Source: Kumtagia sp044326205 (GTDB lineage: Bacteria; Pseudomonadota; Alphaproteobacteria; Rhizobiales; Rhizobiaceae). Taken from it: DNA of 64,000 nucleotides. Numbering within the stretch: the stretch's first letter is position 1; every line of letters begins with the position of its first letter. This document shows, piece by piece, positions 26,771 to 35,279 of this stretch. Location: positions 1 through 64,000 of the forward strand of contig NZ_JBIRCY010000010.1 of NCBI RefSeq assembly GCF_044326205.1, read 5' to 3'. The position numbers and the translations under genes were made by a program. The notes under the pieces are model-generated. The model made no database searches. It was not told the origin of the DNA and saw only the letters and a program-made list of their open reading frames with translations.

Positions 26771-26780
26771 GGGGTTACCC

Positions 26781-27974
26781 ATGGCGCATGACCATCAACG
26801 CAACTGGAAGCCGGCGACCAGCCTGGTGCACGGAGGCACGCTGCGCTCGGATCACGGCGAGACGTCGGAAGCGATCTTCCTCACCCAGGGCTACGTCTAC
26901 GAGACCGCCGAAGCCGCCGAGGCCCGCTTCAAGGGCGAGAACCCCGGCTTCATCTATTCGCGCTACGCCAACCCCACCGTCGACATGTTCGAAAAGCGCA
27001 TGTGCGCGCTGGAGGGTGCGGAGGATGCGCGGGCGACATCCTCCGGCATGGCGGCGGTGACCTCGGCGATCCTGTGCGGCCTGCGCGCCGGCGACCATAT
27101 CGTCGCGGCCCGCGCCCTGTTCGGCTCCTGCCGCTGGGTGGTCGAAACGCTGGCGCCGCGCTACGGCATCGAGGCGACACTGGTCGACGGCACCGACATC
27201 GCCAACTGGGAAAAGGCGGTGCGGCCGAACACAAAACTGTTCTTCCTGGAAAGCCCGACCAACCCGACGCTGGAAGTGGTCGACATCGCTGCGGTCGCAG
27301 CGCTCGCCAATTCGATCGGCGCGCGGCTGGTGGTGGACAATGTTTTTGCTACGCCGCTGCAGCAGAAGCCGCTGCAGCTTGGCGCGCATGTCGTCGTCTA
27401 TTCGGCCACCAAGCATATCGACGGCCAGGGCCGCTGCCTGGGCGGCGTCATCCTCTCCGACAAGAAGTGGATCGACGAGAACCTTCACGACTATTTCCGC
27501 CATACCGGCCCCAGCCTGTCGCCGTTCAACGCCTGGACGCTGCTGAAGGGGCTGGAGACGCTGCCGATCCGTGTGCGCCAGCAGACCGAGAGCGCCGGAA
27601 AAATCGCGGACTTTTTGGCCGAACGGCCTGAGGTCGCCCGGGTGATCTATCCCGGCCGCGCCGATCATCCGCAGGCCGATGTCGTGGCCAAGCAGATGAC
27701 CGGCGGCTCGACGCTGATCTGCATCGACCTGAAGGGCGGCAAGCAGGCGGCCTTCGCCTTCTCGAACGCGCTGGAAATCATCCTGATCTCCAACAATCTG
27801 GGCGATTCAAAGAGCCTGATCACTCATCCGGCCACGACCACGCACAAGAACCTGACCGACGAGGCGCGCGCCGAACTGGGCATCGGGCCGGGCACGGTGC
27901 GGCTGTCCGTCGGGCTGGAGGATGCGGGCGACCTGATCGAAGACATCGAGCGGGCGCTGAAGGCGGCTGCCTGA
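26781..27974 (+). CDS. metZ: O-succinylhomoserine sulfhydrylase
   Basis: This is a 397-residue PLP enzyme that makes homocysteine from O-succinylhomoserine and sulfide in methionine synthesis. The Cys/Met-metabolism PLP family features are present: SSGMAAVTSAIL, the aspartate region LVVDNVFATP, and the PLP lysine K211 in YSATKHIDGQG. The ATG at 26781 has a weak GGGGG-type ribosome-binding site. Its only leader is the SAM-II riboswitch and terminator, so expression falls when SAM is plentiful. No other methionine gene is adjacent; the next gene starts 92 bases later and is unrelated. Confidence 0.93.
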   Translation: MAHDHQRNWKPATSLVHGGTLRSDHGETSEAIFLTQGYVYETAEAAEARFKGENPGFIYSRYANPTVDMFEKRMCALEGAEDARATSSGMAAVTSAILCGLRAGDHIVAARALFGSCRWVVETLAPRYGIEATLVDGTDIANWEKAVRPNTKLFFLESPTNPTLEVVDIAAVAALANSIGARLVVDNVFATPLQQKPLQLGAHVVVYSATKHIDGQGRCLGGVILSDKKWIDENLHDYFRHTGPSLSPFNAWTLLKGLETLPIRVRQQTESAGKIADFLAERPEVARVIYPGRADHPQADVVAKQMTGGSTLICIDLKGGKQAAFAFSNALEIILISNNLGDSKSLITHPATTTHKNLTDEARAELGIGPGTVRLSVGLEDAGDLIEDIERALKAAA

Positions 27975-28066
27975 CGCCGGTTCGACCAGGCACAACACGC
28001 GCAGTTGGCATCGGTGGCGCGAGCGGCTAGGCTCTGCCGAGCCTGCCCTTCCGATGGAGCGTCGTC

Positions 28067-29536
28067 TTGCGTGTCCTTCTTCCGATCCTGATCGTCGCCT
28101 TCGCCGCTCCCGCCGCCGCCCAGACCGTGGATGGTCCGGGCGCGACGCAACTCTCCGACACGCTGTCGCGTTATGTCGGCAAGACCGCCTTCGAAAAAGG
28201 CATCGTAAAGGTCGCGGCCGATGGCGACGCCTACCGGATCGACTTCGATTTCAACCGCATTGCCTCCCTGTTTCCGCCCCAGGACATGGTCAAGTATGAG
28301 GTGTCGTCTTACGGGCTGCGGGTAAAGCCGCTGGCCGACGGAACCTGGCAAGTCGACGGCGCGCTGTCCCCTGACGGCTGGGTCGAGATCAGCCAGCCGC
28401 CCATGAAGCAGCGTTTCCAGTGGACGGTCAGCGACGGCAAGATGAGCGGCGTCTTCGATCCCACGCTTGGCGCGTTCTCCAGCGCCACCGGTTCGCATTC
28501 CGGCATCAAGCTGGTGACCGAGGCTCCAACGGGCCGAGGCGAAACCAGCTACGGCGCGGGCACGGTCTCGATAAGCGGGACGAAGTCGGCAAATGGCGGC
28601 ATCGACTTCACCTCGAAGCAGGTCATGGCGGACTTTGTCCAGAGCCAGAACGTCGTCGACCCCGAGAACAACACCAACTTCCCGATGGAAATGAAGGCCG
28701 CGTCGCTGTCGCTGGATGCAAATGGCACAGGGTATAAGTGGGGAAGCCTGCTCGATATGCTCGCCTTCGCGGTAACCAACAATGACGAGGCGAAGGTCAA
28801 AGCCAATCAGGCCGAATTGAAATCGCTGCTCTCCGCGGCGTTGCCGCTGTGGGAGCATGTTGATGGCACCTATGGATTTTCCGATCTGTCGGTGACGACG
28901 CCGGTCGGCATATTCCGGACCGGCAAGGCTGGCGTTTCGGTGGCCATGGACGGCATCCGGCAGAATGGCAGCCTGGGTTACGCCATCAAGCTGTCGGAGT
29001 TGGAAGTCGCCTCGTTCTTCCTGCCCGCCTGGGCGCCGGCGCTGATACCGACCGAGGTGGACCTGAATTTCAGCGGCACCAACCTCAATCTGGAGGAGCC
29101 GGCGCGCAAGATGATCGAGAGTTTTGATCTTAACCAGGATCCACCCGTGCCGGTCGCGGTGACAGACGCCATCGAGGCGGAATTCATTGCCAATCCGCCG
29201 AAGATCGTGCTGGCAAAAAGCGCGATCCGCAATGCCGATACCGAATTCGTCGTCGAGGGCGAGATGGTGTTTCCGGACGGCAAGCCGGTCATGGATGCGA
29301 CGATCGAGGCCGCGGGCTTCGACAAGGCCGTGGCCACGCTGCAGGCGGCTGCGCCTAACGATCAGCAGGTCGCGGAGGTGCTGCCGGCGCTGGCGATGGT
29401 CAAGGGTTTCGGCAGGGCGCTGCCGGACGGGCGCCTGTTATGGGCGGTCAATGTCAGAGCCGACGGCTCGGTCTTCGTCAATGGCACGATGATCAAGCCG
29501 GCCGATCCGGTGCCGATGCCCGAGCCGCCGCAATGA
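28067..29536 (+). CDS. Exported protein of unknown function
   Basis: I do not recognise this 489-residue protein. A signal peptide (LLPILIVAFAAPAAAQ) is followed by a long beta-rich soluble region without membrane segments. Repeated short beta-type strands and many aspartate/asparagine turns suggest an elongated periplasmic or outer-membrane-facing protein. I see no cysteines and no catalytic motif. TTG at 28067 follows a GGAG site eight bases upstream. The gene stands between metZ and apaG with the same orientation; the link to either is not evident. Confidence 0.75.
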   Translation: MRVLLPILIVAFAAPAAAQTVDGPGATQLSDTLSRYVGKTAFEKGIVKVAADGDAYRIDFDFNRIASLFPPQDMVKYEVSSYGLRVKPLADGTWQVDGALSPDGWVEISQPPMKQRFQWTVSDGKMSGVFDPTLGAFSSATGSHSGIKLVTEAPTGRGETSYGAGTVSISGTKSANGGIDFTSKQVMADFVQSQNVVDPENNTNFPMEMKAASLSLDANGTGYKWGSLLDMLAFAVTNNDEAKVKANQAELKSLLSAALPLWEHVDGTYGFSDLSVTTPVGIFRTGKAGVSVAMDGIRQNGSLGYAIKLSELEVASFFLPAWAPALIPTEVDLNFSGTNLNLEEPARKMIESFDLNQDPPVPVAVTDAIEAEFIANPPKIVLAKSAIRNADTEFVVEGEMVFPDGKPVMDATIEAAGFDKAVATLQAAAPNDQQVAEVLPALAMVKGFGRALPDGRLLWAVNVRADGSVFVNGTMIKPADPVPMPEPPQ

Positions 29537-29595
29537 AGTCGCCTTCAATGCCTGGCGGCAGGCCGTCCGCCAGGACCGTCAAGACGGGAGCCGGC

Positions 29596-29988
29596 ATGTA
29601 CAAAGCCGTCACGCACCACATCGAGGTCAGCGTCGAACCGTTTTACCTCGCGGAGCGCTCCGACCCGGCCGAAAACCGCTATGTCTGGGGTTATCGCGTC
29701 ACCATCGACAACCAGTCGGACGAGCATGTGAAGCTCTTGTCGCGCTACTGGCACATCACCGACGGCGCCGGCCGCGTCGAGGAGGTGCAGGGGCCGGGCG
29801 TGGTCGGCGAGCAGCCCGACCTCGATCCCGGCGACAGCTACCAGTATATGTCCGGGTGCCCGCTGCCGACGCCATCGGGCATCATGGTCGGCCGCTACAC
29901 GATGCAGAACGCCAGGGGCGACATGTTCGACGTCGATATACCGGCGTTTTCGCTGGATTTGCCGGACGGCAAGCGCACGGTGAATTGA
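29596..29988 (+). CDS. apaG: ApaG-family protein
   Basis: This is a 130-residue immunoglobulin-like-fold protein with the ApaG features ENRYVWGYRVTIDN, LLSRYWHITD, GPGVVGEQPDL and the GxMxGxYxM stretch (SGIMVGRYTMQ). The family is linked to Co2+/Mg2+ homeostasis and Ap4A metabolism, but its biochemical activity is not firmly known. GGGAG lies six bases before the ATG at 29596. It is followed almost at once by an inverted repeat that may also end transcription. Confidence 0.92.
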   Translation: MYKAVTHHIEVSVEPFYLAERSDPAENRYVWGYRVTIDNQSDEHVKLLSRYWHITDGAGRVEEVQGPGVVGEQPDLDPGDSYQYMSGCPLPTPSGIMVGRYTMQNARGDMFDVDIPAFSLDLPDGKRTVN

Positions 29989-29992
29989 GGCG

Positions 29993-30092
29993 TAAGTGCA
30001 GAGCCGCAGGGGACAGTTTACTTTTTCGGCAGAAGAGCGCATCGGTTCAGAAGTCGCACTGGCCGAAAAAAGTAAACTGTCCCTGGCACTTA
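29993..30092. repeat. Inverted repeat with GGGACAGTTTACTTTTT arms
   Basis: Arms at 30008-30030 and 30062-30084 (AGGGGACAGTTTACTTTTT against AAAAAGTAAACTGTCCCT) are almost perfectly complementary over 23 bases. Outer TAAGTGC (29993) and GCACTTA (to 30092) extend the symmetry. The arm motif looks like REP-type sequence known from other proteobacterial genomes. It fills the 108-base space between the convergent apaG and hslO stops and could act as a bidirectional terminator. Confidence 0.75.
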
Positions 30093-30096
30093 ACCT

Positions 30097-31083
30097 TCAT
30101 GCCTGCGCCGAGAACTCCGAGGGCTCGAATAGGTAGGCCTTCGAGCAGAACTCGCAGTTTACCCGGATAACGCCTTCCTCGGTCGAGTCTGTGATCTCCT
30201 CCGCGGTAAATCCTTCGAGGATGCCGCGGATGCGGTCTTCAGAGCAGGAGCAGCGATCCTCGACCGGCGTGCCCTCGAAGACGCGCACGCCATGCTCGTT
30301 GAACAGCCGGTAGAGCAACCGCTCCGAGCCTACCTTCGGGTCCAGCAGTTCCTCGTGCTCGACGGTCGCGACCAGCGCCAGAAGTTCCTGCCAGGCGGCG
30401 TCGGCGATCTCCTGAGGCGCTGCGAACGGATCGTCGCCGCCCGGCAGGTCGGGCACGCGGGTGCGCTCCGCCGCCTTGGGCAGGAACTGCGCCAAGAGCC
30501 CGCCGGCGCGCCAGTGCTCGTGGCTGCCGCCATTGCCGGGCAGCACGATCTTGCCGACCGACAGCCTTACGTCGGTAGGAATCTGCTCCGACTGGCGGAA
30601 ATAGGTTTTTGCTGCTTCCTGCAAATCGGTGCCGTCGAGCGGGACGACGCCCTGATAGCGCTGCGTGTGCTCGCCCTGGTCGATGGTCAGCGCCAGCACG
30701 CCGTTGCCGAGCAGTTTGCCGGGCGTAGCCTCGCCGGCGGCGACGGCAGCCACAAGTTTCTCCGCATCGAAACGCGCATAGGCGCGCAGCGACGTCGGCG
30801 TCGCGAAATCGGCGACGACCATGTCGACCGGCCCGTCGGTGCGGGTCTGCAGGATGAATTTCCCCTCGAATTTCAGCGAGGTGCCGAGCAGCACGGTGAC
30901 CAGGCAGGCTTCCGCCACCAGTCGGGCCACCGGCTCCGGATAGTCGTGGCGGCTGAGAATCTGGTCGAGCATCGGGCCGAGCTGGACGACGCGTCCACGC
31001 ACATCCAGCGCGGCAACCTCGAAGGGCACCACGTCGTCGTCTCCGGCAAAGCCGATATCGCCAAGCTTGCGTTGCTCGCTCAT
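30097..31083 (-). CDS. hslO: Redox-regulated holdase chaperone Hsp33
   Basis: This is a 328-residue Hsp33 homologue, a cytoplasmic holdase that becomes active under oxidative unfolding stress. The N-terminal substrate-binding domain is intact (PVDMVVADF, GNGVLALTID). The C-terminal zinc switch has CSC at residues 278-280 and CEFC at 310-313, so all four zinc ligands are present and it should be redox-active. It is encoded 107 bases downstream of argF on the same strand, a gene order typical of Rhizobiales. Confidence 0.94.
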   Translation of the reverse strand: MSEQRKLGDIGFAGDDDVVPFEVAALDVRGRVVQLGPMLDQILSRHDYPEPVARLVAEACLVTVLLGTSLKFEGKFILQTRTDGPVDMVVADFATPTSLRAYARFDAEKLVAAVAAGEATPGKLLGNGVLALTIDQGEHTQRYQGVVPLDGTDLQEAAKTYFRQSEQIPTDVRLSVGKIVLPGNGGSHEHWRAGGLLAQFLPKAAERTRVPDLPGGDDPFAAPQEIADAAWQELLALVATVEHEELLDPKVGSERLLYRLFNEHGVRVFEGTPVEDRCSCSEDRIRGILEGFTAEEITDSTEEGVIRVNCEFCSKAYLFEPSEFSAQA

Positions 31084-31190
31084 CGCACCAATCCTTCCGG
31101 CTCCGCGGGCGGATCAACGCCGCCACGGACACCGCTTACAATCAAGTCTTCAGGGTGTTGGCGCAGAAATAGGGGCGCTGCCCCGGCGGT

Positions 31191-32108
31191 TCAAGCGCGC
31201 AGGCACCAGGCGAGCACGGCCTTCTGGGCGTGCAGCCGGTTCTCGGCCTCGTCGAACACCACCGAATGCGGCCCGTCGATCACCTCGTTAGTGACTTCCT
31301 CGCCGCGATGCGCCGGCAGGCAGTGCATGAATAGGGCGTCGGGATTGGCACGCGCCATCAGCCGCTCATTGACCTGGTAGGGCAGGAAGACGTTGTGGCC
31401 GCGGGCGCGATGCTCCTGGCCCATGGACACCCAGCAGTCGGTGACGATGCAGTCGGCGCCCTCGACGGCCTCCTCGGCATTCCTTGTGAAGCTGATGCTG
31501 CCGCCATTGGCCTTTGCCCAGTCGACATATTTCCGCTGCGGCTCGCTTCCTTCGGGCACCGCGACATTGACCTGGAAGGAAAACCGCGCGGAAGCCTCGA
31601 GCAGCGAATGCAGCACATTGTTGCCGTCCCCCACCCAGGCGAAGGTCTTGCCGGCGACCGGGCCGCGGTGCTCCTCGAAGGTCATGATGTCAGCCATGAG
31701 CTGGCACGGATGGGTGTCGTCGGTCAGGCCGTTGATCACCGGGACCGTGGCGCTCTCGGTGAGTTCGATCAGCCGGTCATGCGCCGTGGTGCGGATCATG
31801 ATGGCGTCGACGTATCGCGACAGGACTTTTGCCGTGTCGGCGATGGTCTCGCTGCGGCCGAGCTGCATTTCCGTGCCGGTCAGCATAATCGTTTCGCCGC
31901 CGAGCTGGCGCATGCCGACGTCGAAGGAGACACGGGTGCGCGTCGACGGCTTGTCGAAGATCATCGCAAGCACCTTGCCGTCGAGCGGTCGCGAGCGCTT
32001 GCCGGCCTTGATGTCGGCCTTGCGGATGCCGGCGTCAGTCAGCATGGCGCGCAGTTCGACGGCCGGGACCGTGGACAGGTCGGTGAAATGCCTTATGCCG
32101 TTCTGCAT
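31191..32108 (-). CDS. argF: Ornithine carbamoyltransferase
   Basis: This is a 305-residue enzyme making citrulline from ornithine and carbamoyl phosphate. The carbamoyl-phosphate site STRTR (in DKPSTRTRVSF), HPCQ and HCLPAHRGEEV (ornithine-binding Cys-Leu-Pro) are all present. It starts 12 bases after argD on the minus strand, so the two arginine genes form an operon. Length is normal for the family. Confidence 0.95.
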   Translation of the reverse strand: MQNGIRHFTDLSTVPAVELRAMLTDAGIRKADIKAGKRSRPLDGKVLAMIFDKPSTRTRVSFDVGMRQLGGETIMLTGTEMQLGRSETIADTAKVLSRYVDAIMIRTTAHDRLIELTESATVPVINGLTDDTHPCQLMADIMTFEEHRGPVAGKTFAWVGDGNNVLHSLLEASARFSFQVNVAVPEGSEPQRKYVDWAKANGGSISFTRNAEEAVEGADCIVTDCWVSMGQEHRARGHNVFLPYQVNERLMARANPDALFMHCLPAHRGEEVTNEVIDGPHSVVFDEAENRLHAQKAVLAWCLRA

Positions 32109-32120
32109 TACGCGGGGGTC

Positions 32121-33311
32121 CTATTCCGCCGCGGCGGGTGTCGAGAGCCGGGATGCGGCGTCGCGGATGCGGCCGAGCGCGTCGCGGATTTCCTCGTCGC
32201 TGACGGTGAGCGGCGGCAACAGGCGCACGACATTGTCGCCGGCGGTGACCGACAGCATTTTCTCGTCGCGCAGCCCCGCCTGCATTTTCGTATTCTGGAC
32301 CCGGCATTTCACGCCGAGCAGCAGGCCGGTGCCGCGAGCTTCCTCGATCACGTCGGGGAACTCGTCGGCGACACCGGCCAGCCCCTGCTTCAGGAGCAGC
32401 GCCTTGCGCTTGACCTCGTCGAGGAAGCCGTCCGCCAGCACCACGTCGAGCACCGCGTTGCCGACCGCCATCGCCAGCGGGTTGCCGCCGAAGGTGGTGC
32501 CATGCACGCCGGGGGTCATCCCCTTGGCCGCCTCGTCCGTCGCAAGGCAGGCGCCGACCGGAAAGCCGCCACCGATACCCTTGGCGATTGCCATCAGGTC
32601 GGGCGCGACGCCGGACCATTCATAGGCGAAGAGTTTTCCGGTACGCCCGACGCCGCACTGGACCTCGTCGAAGATCAACAGCAGGCCATTCTCGTCGCAA
32701 AGCTCGCGCAACCGCCGCAGCGTCTGCGCCGGCACCTCGCGGATACCGCCTTCGCCCTGCACCGGCTCGATCAGGATCGCCGCGGTCTCCGGCGTGATCG
32801 CCTTCTCGACAGCCTCGATGTCGCCGAACGGCACCTGGTCGAAACCCTCGACCTTGGGCCCAAAACCTTCAAGATATTTCGCCTGCCCGCCGGCGGCGAT
32901 GGTGGCAAGGGTGCGGCCGTGGAAGGCGCCCTCGAAGGTGATGGTGCGGAAACGCTCGGGATGACCGGAAACGTACTGATAGCGGCGCGCCGTCTTGATG
33001 GCGCATTCCAGCGCCTCGGCGCCGGAATTGGTGAAGAACACCTTGTCGGCGAAAGAGTTGGCGACGAGCCGCTCGGCCAGCCGGCTTTGTCCCGGAATCT
33101 CATAAAGATTGGAGACGTGCCAGAGCTTTCCGGCCTGTTCGGTCAGCGCGGAGACCAGCGCGGGATGGCTGTGGCCGAGAGAATTGACGGCGATGCCGGC
33201 TGCGAAGTCGAGATATCGCTCGCCCTTGCCGTCGATCAGCCAGCATCCCTCGCCGCGCTCGAACGCCAGTGGCGCGCGGGAAAAGGTCTCGTAAAGCGCC
33301 GATCCGCTCAT
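32121..33311 (-). CDS. argD: Acetylornithine aminotransferase
   Basis: This is a 396-residue class III PLP aminotransferase acting on N-acetylornithine (and possibly succinyldiaminopimelate). Key motifs are FTNSGAEALECA, LIFDEVQCGVGRTG and the PLP lysine in AIAKGIGGGFPVG. I set the start at ATG 33311 (MSGSALYETF), preceded by GGAG; an open frame continues upstream but lacks a signal for initiation. A strong terminator-like hairpin lies 29 bases upstream in the leader, so readthrough may control expression of argD-argF. Confidence 0.94.
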   Translation of the reverse strand: MSGSALYETFSRAPLAFERGEGCWLIDGKGERYLDFAAGIAVNSLGHSHPALVSALTEQAGKLWHVSNLYEIPGQSRLAERLVANSFADKVFFTNSGAEALECAIKTARRYQYVSGHPERFRTITFEGAFHGRTLATIAAGGQAKYLEGFGPKVEGFDQVPFGDIEAVEKAITPETAAILIEPVQGEGGIREVPAQTLRRLRELCDENGLLLIFDEVQCGVGRTGKLFAYEWSGVAPDLMAIAKGIGGGFPVGACLATDEAAKGMTPGVHGTTFGGNPLAMAVGNAVLDVVLADGFLDEVKRKALLLKQGLAGVADEFPDVIEEARGTGLLLGVKCRVQNTKMQAGLRDEKMLSVTAGDNVVRLLPPLTVSDEEIRDALGRIRDAASRLSTPAAAE

Positions 33312-33339
33312 TACATGCGTCTCCGGAACCCAGGAAATC

Positions 33340-33362
33340 AAAAAGCCGCCGAAGCGGCGGCT
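33340..33362 (-). terminator. Terminator-like hairpin in the argD leader
   Basis: On the minus strand AGCCGCCG and CGGCGGCT form an eight-base-pair stem with a CTT loop followed by five T residues. It ends 29 bases before the argD ATG. No minus-strand gene lies upstream to be terminated, since gcrA is divergent. It may therefore be an attenuator, or the end of an undetected small RNA. Confidence 0.6.
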
Positions 33363-33711
33363 CTTTCAGGGGCATATTGAGTTTTTCGGCCGCGAAGTCA
33401 ACGAAAACGTCGTTGGGCCAGCGGCAGATCAGCCAGTCCTCGGCCTTCGGTACTGCAATCGGCCATTAACCTGCTTGGCCGGCTTGCTTCCAGAGCGGAG
33501 GCAAGTTGGGGAAAACCCATTTTTCCGATTCGTGTTGCAAACGGGACTCTTGTCACGGAGTCAGCCGATACGTTACGAAGGGATCACGAGATAGCTAGAT
33601 ATCGTGCGGCGGCACTCATTTCACCTGTATATGTGGTGTCAGCCCGGTTTTGTGCAACCGGGAGGGTGAAAGGATTCATACGTCCCGCACGCGGCGTCAG
33701 GAGACCGACCC
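33363..33711. other. Divergent intergenic region between argD and gcrA
   Basis: This 349-base region holds no gene that I can support. It must contain the promoters of argD (minus) and gcrA (plus). It carries four GANTC sites on the gcrA side. An ATG at 33375 on the minus strand opens a frame through the argD hairpin (MPLKEPPLRRLF), which has no clear ribosome-binding site. Confidence 0.5.
33527..33677 (+). promoter_or_regulatory. GANTC-rich promoter region of gcrA
   Basis: Four CcrM methylation sites fall within 151 bases: GATTC at 33527, GACTC at 33545, GAGTC at 33558 and GATTC at 33673. In alphaproteobacteria GcrA binds methylated GANTC promoters and the methylation state of these sites times transcription. 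Their density here is well above chance, so methylation-dependent gcrA expression is likely. Confidence 0.55.
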
Positions 33712-34227
33712 ATGCTGTGGACAGACGAACGCGTTGAAACCTTGCGCAAGCTTTGGTCGGAGGGGCTGAGCGCCAGCCAGATTGCCGCCCAGTTGGGCGG
33801 GGTCAGCCGCAACGCCGTGATCGGCAAGGTGCATCGACTGAAACTTTCCGGCCGCGGCCGCGCCAATCCGGCGCCCGCACGGCAGAAGAAGCCGGCGCAG
33901 CCGGTCGCCGCCAAGCCGGCGCCGCGCCCGGCTCCGGCCGGACGCACGGTCGCGCCCTCAATCGGCGCGACGGCGTTGCAGACGCAGTTCGATGCAGAGC
34001 CGCTGGTGCGCCACGTCGACCGTTCCGCCGAGGATGTCGTGGTGCCGATCTCGCGCAACCTGCAGCTCATCCAGCTCAATGAGCGGACCTGCAAATGGCC
34101 GATCGGCGACCCTCTGGCCGAGGGTTTTCATTTCTGCGGCAACGACTGCGCGGAAAGCGGCCCCTACTGCCGCTATCACGCGCGGATCGCCTTCCAGCCG
34201 GCGTCGGAGCGGCGGCGCGTCAGGTAA
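33712..34227 (+). CDS. gcrA: GcrA cell cycle regulator
   Basis: This is a 171-residue GcrA protein. The N-terminal DNA-binding domain is MLWTDERVETLRKLWSEG, LSASQIAAQLGG and VSRNAVIGKVHRLKLSGR. An Ala/Pro/Lys-rich linker and a C-terminal sigma-70-binding domain with CKWPIGDP, FHFCGNDC and PYCRYH follow. It is a master S-phase regulator that recruits RNA polymerase to GANTC promoters methylated by CcrM. GGAG lies about nine bases before the ATG at 33712. It is a single gene with its own GANTC-rich promoter. Confidence 0.94.
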   Translation: MLWTDERVETLRKLWSEGLSASQIAAQLGGVSRNAVIGKVHRLKLSGRGRANPAPARQKKPAQPVAAKPAPRPAPAGRTVAPSIGATALQTQFDAEPLVRHVDRSAEDVVVPISRNLQLIQLNERTCKWPIGDPLAEGFHFCGNDCAESGPYCRYHARIAFQPASERRRVR

Positions 34228-34307
34228 GTTTGCGGCCGGGCCGCCGCGCGCCTAAAATCTGTATTCTGGCTGACCGACCAAGGCTGCGCGAGCAGCCTGG
34301 CGGGTGG

Positions 34308-35063
34308 CTATCGCTTCAGGAAAGACAGCGTTTCGCCATCCGCGGGGATGAGTAGCCGCGAGGCTGGAATGCCTTCTTCGTCGGCTGCCCGGCGGAGTTC
34401 CTGCCGCGATATGGTGGCATGGTCGAGCGCCTCCATGTGCGTCGCCACGATGATCGACGCCGGAGCGGCCTCGCAGACGGTGACGGTTTGCGCCGCGTCC
34501 ATGACGATCAGGTCGCCATCCCAGCGCGCGCCGCAGGAATGCGTGACGATGATGTCCGGCCGCGTCGCGGCGATCGTTTCGGCGACCGGTGCGTAGAGCA
34601 CCGTATCGCCTGCCCAATAGACGCTCGGCTCGCCCTCCGCCTCCAGGCTAAGACCCATCACGGAGCCCATCTTGTCGACCACCGGCCCGAGGCCGTGGCT
34701 GCCTTCGCGCCGCGTCAACAAAATGCCGTGCCAGTTGATGATGTCCGTCAAAGGCGTCACGGAGGTAAATCCGAGGTCGCGAATGGTTGTCTCGTCGCCG
34801 GGCTGGCAGATCAGCGGAAGCGTCTTCGGCACGCTTTGCCTCGCGATCGTGTCGAAATGATCCTGGTGCAGATGCGAGACGATGACCAATTCAACACCTT
34901 GCAGGATAGTGTCGATGCTTTCCGGAAGCTCGACCATCGGGTTCCGCGAGCGGCTGGTGAAGGAGACCCGGCTGTGTCTCGGCCCAAAATCCGGATCGAT
35001 GAGTATGGTCCTTCCGGCGTAGGTCAGCGTGAGGGTCGCGTTGCGCAGGAGTTGAAGGTGCAT
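34308..35063 (-). CDS. MBL-fold metallohydrolase, UlaG-like
   Basis: This is a protein of about 251 residues with the metallo-beta-lactamase metal motif HLHQDHFD. Further ligand positions are a GSHG, an AGDT and a CGARWDGD stretch, and a final HMEALDH. The arrangement is closest to the UlaG-like lactonase group rather than to beta-lactamases. The substrate is unknown. I start it at ATG 35063 (MHLQLLRNATL); ATG 35075 is also possible. About 215 bases without a gene separate it from phoU upstream on the same strand. Confidence 0.82.
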   Translation of the reverse strand: MHLQLLRNATLTLTYAGRTILIDPDFGPRHSRVSFTSRSRNPMVELPESIDTILQGVELVIVSHLHQDHFDTIARQSVPKTLPLICQPGDETTIRDLGFTSVTPLTDIINWHGILLTRREGSHGLGPVVDKMGSVMGLSLEAEGEPSVYWAGDTVLYAPVAETIAATRPDIIVTHSCGARWDGDLIVMDAAQTVTVCEAAPASIIVATHMEALDHATISRQELRRAADEEGIPASRLLIPADGETLSFLKR

Positions 35064-35279
35064 CCGCCGCTCCATCGGGAATCGGCTCCAGCAGTCCGGA
35101 GCGTTGGGCGACGCAATAGCCAAGCGCGACCTGTCATGCGAGCCTGGCTTCGTTCATATCCTGGGCATTTGCGAGCACGGAATGCGCCCGTCATCCGCAG
35201 ATGTGAAATTTCCGACTGTCGACGGTCGCGCGGTAGTTTTTCAATAAGGAGGAACGGAAAGAACCCGCTGGGCGGATGC

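Noticed and set aside
33470..33485. Possible CtrA box in the gcrA/argD region (TTAACCTGC)
   Set aside because: Only one TTAA half-site matches; the second half at N7 is absent.
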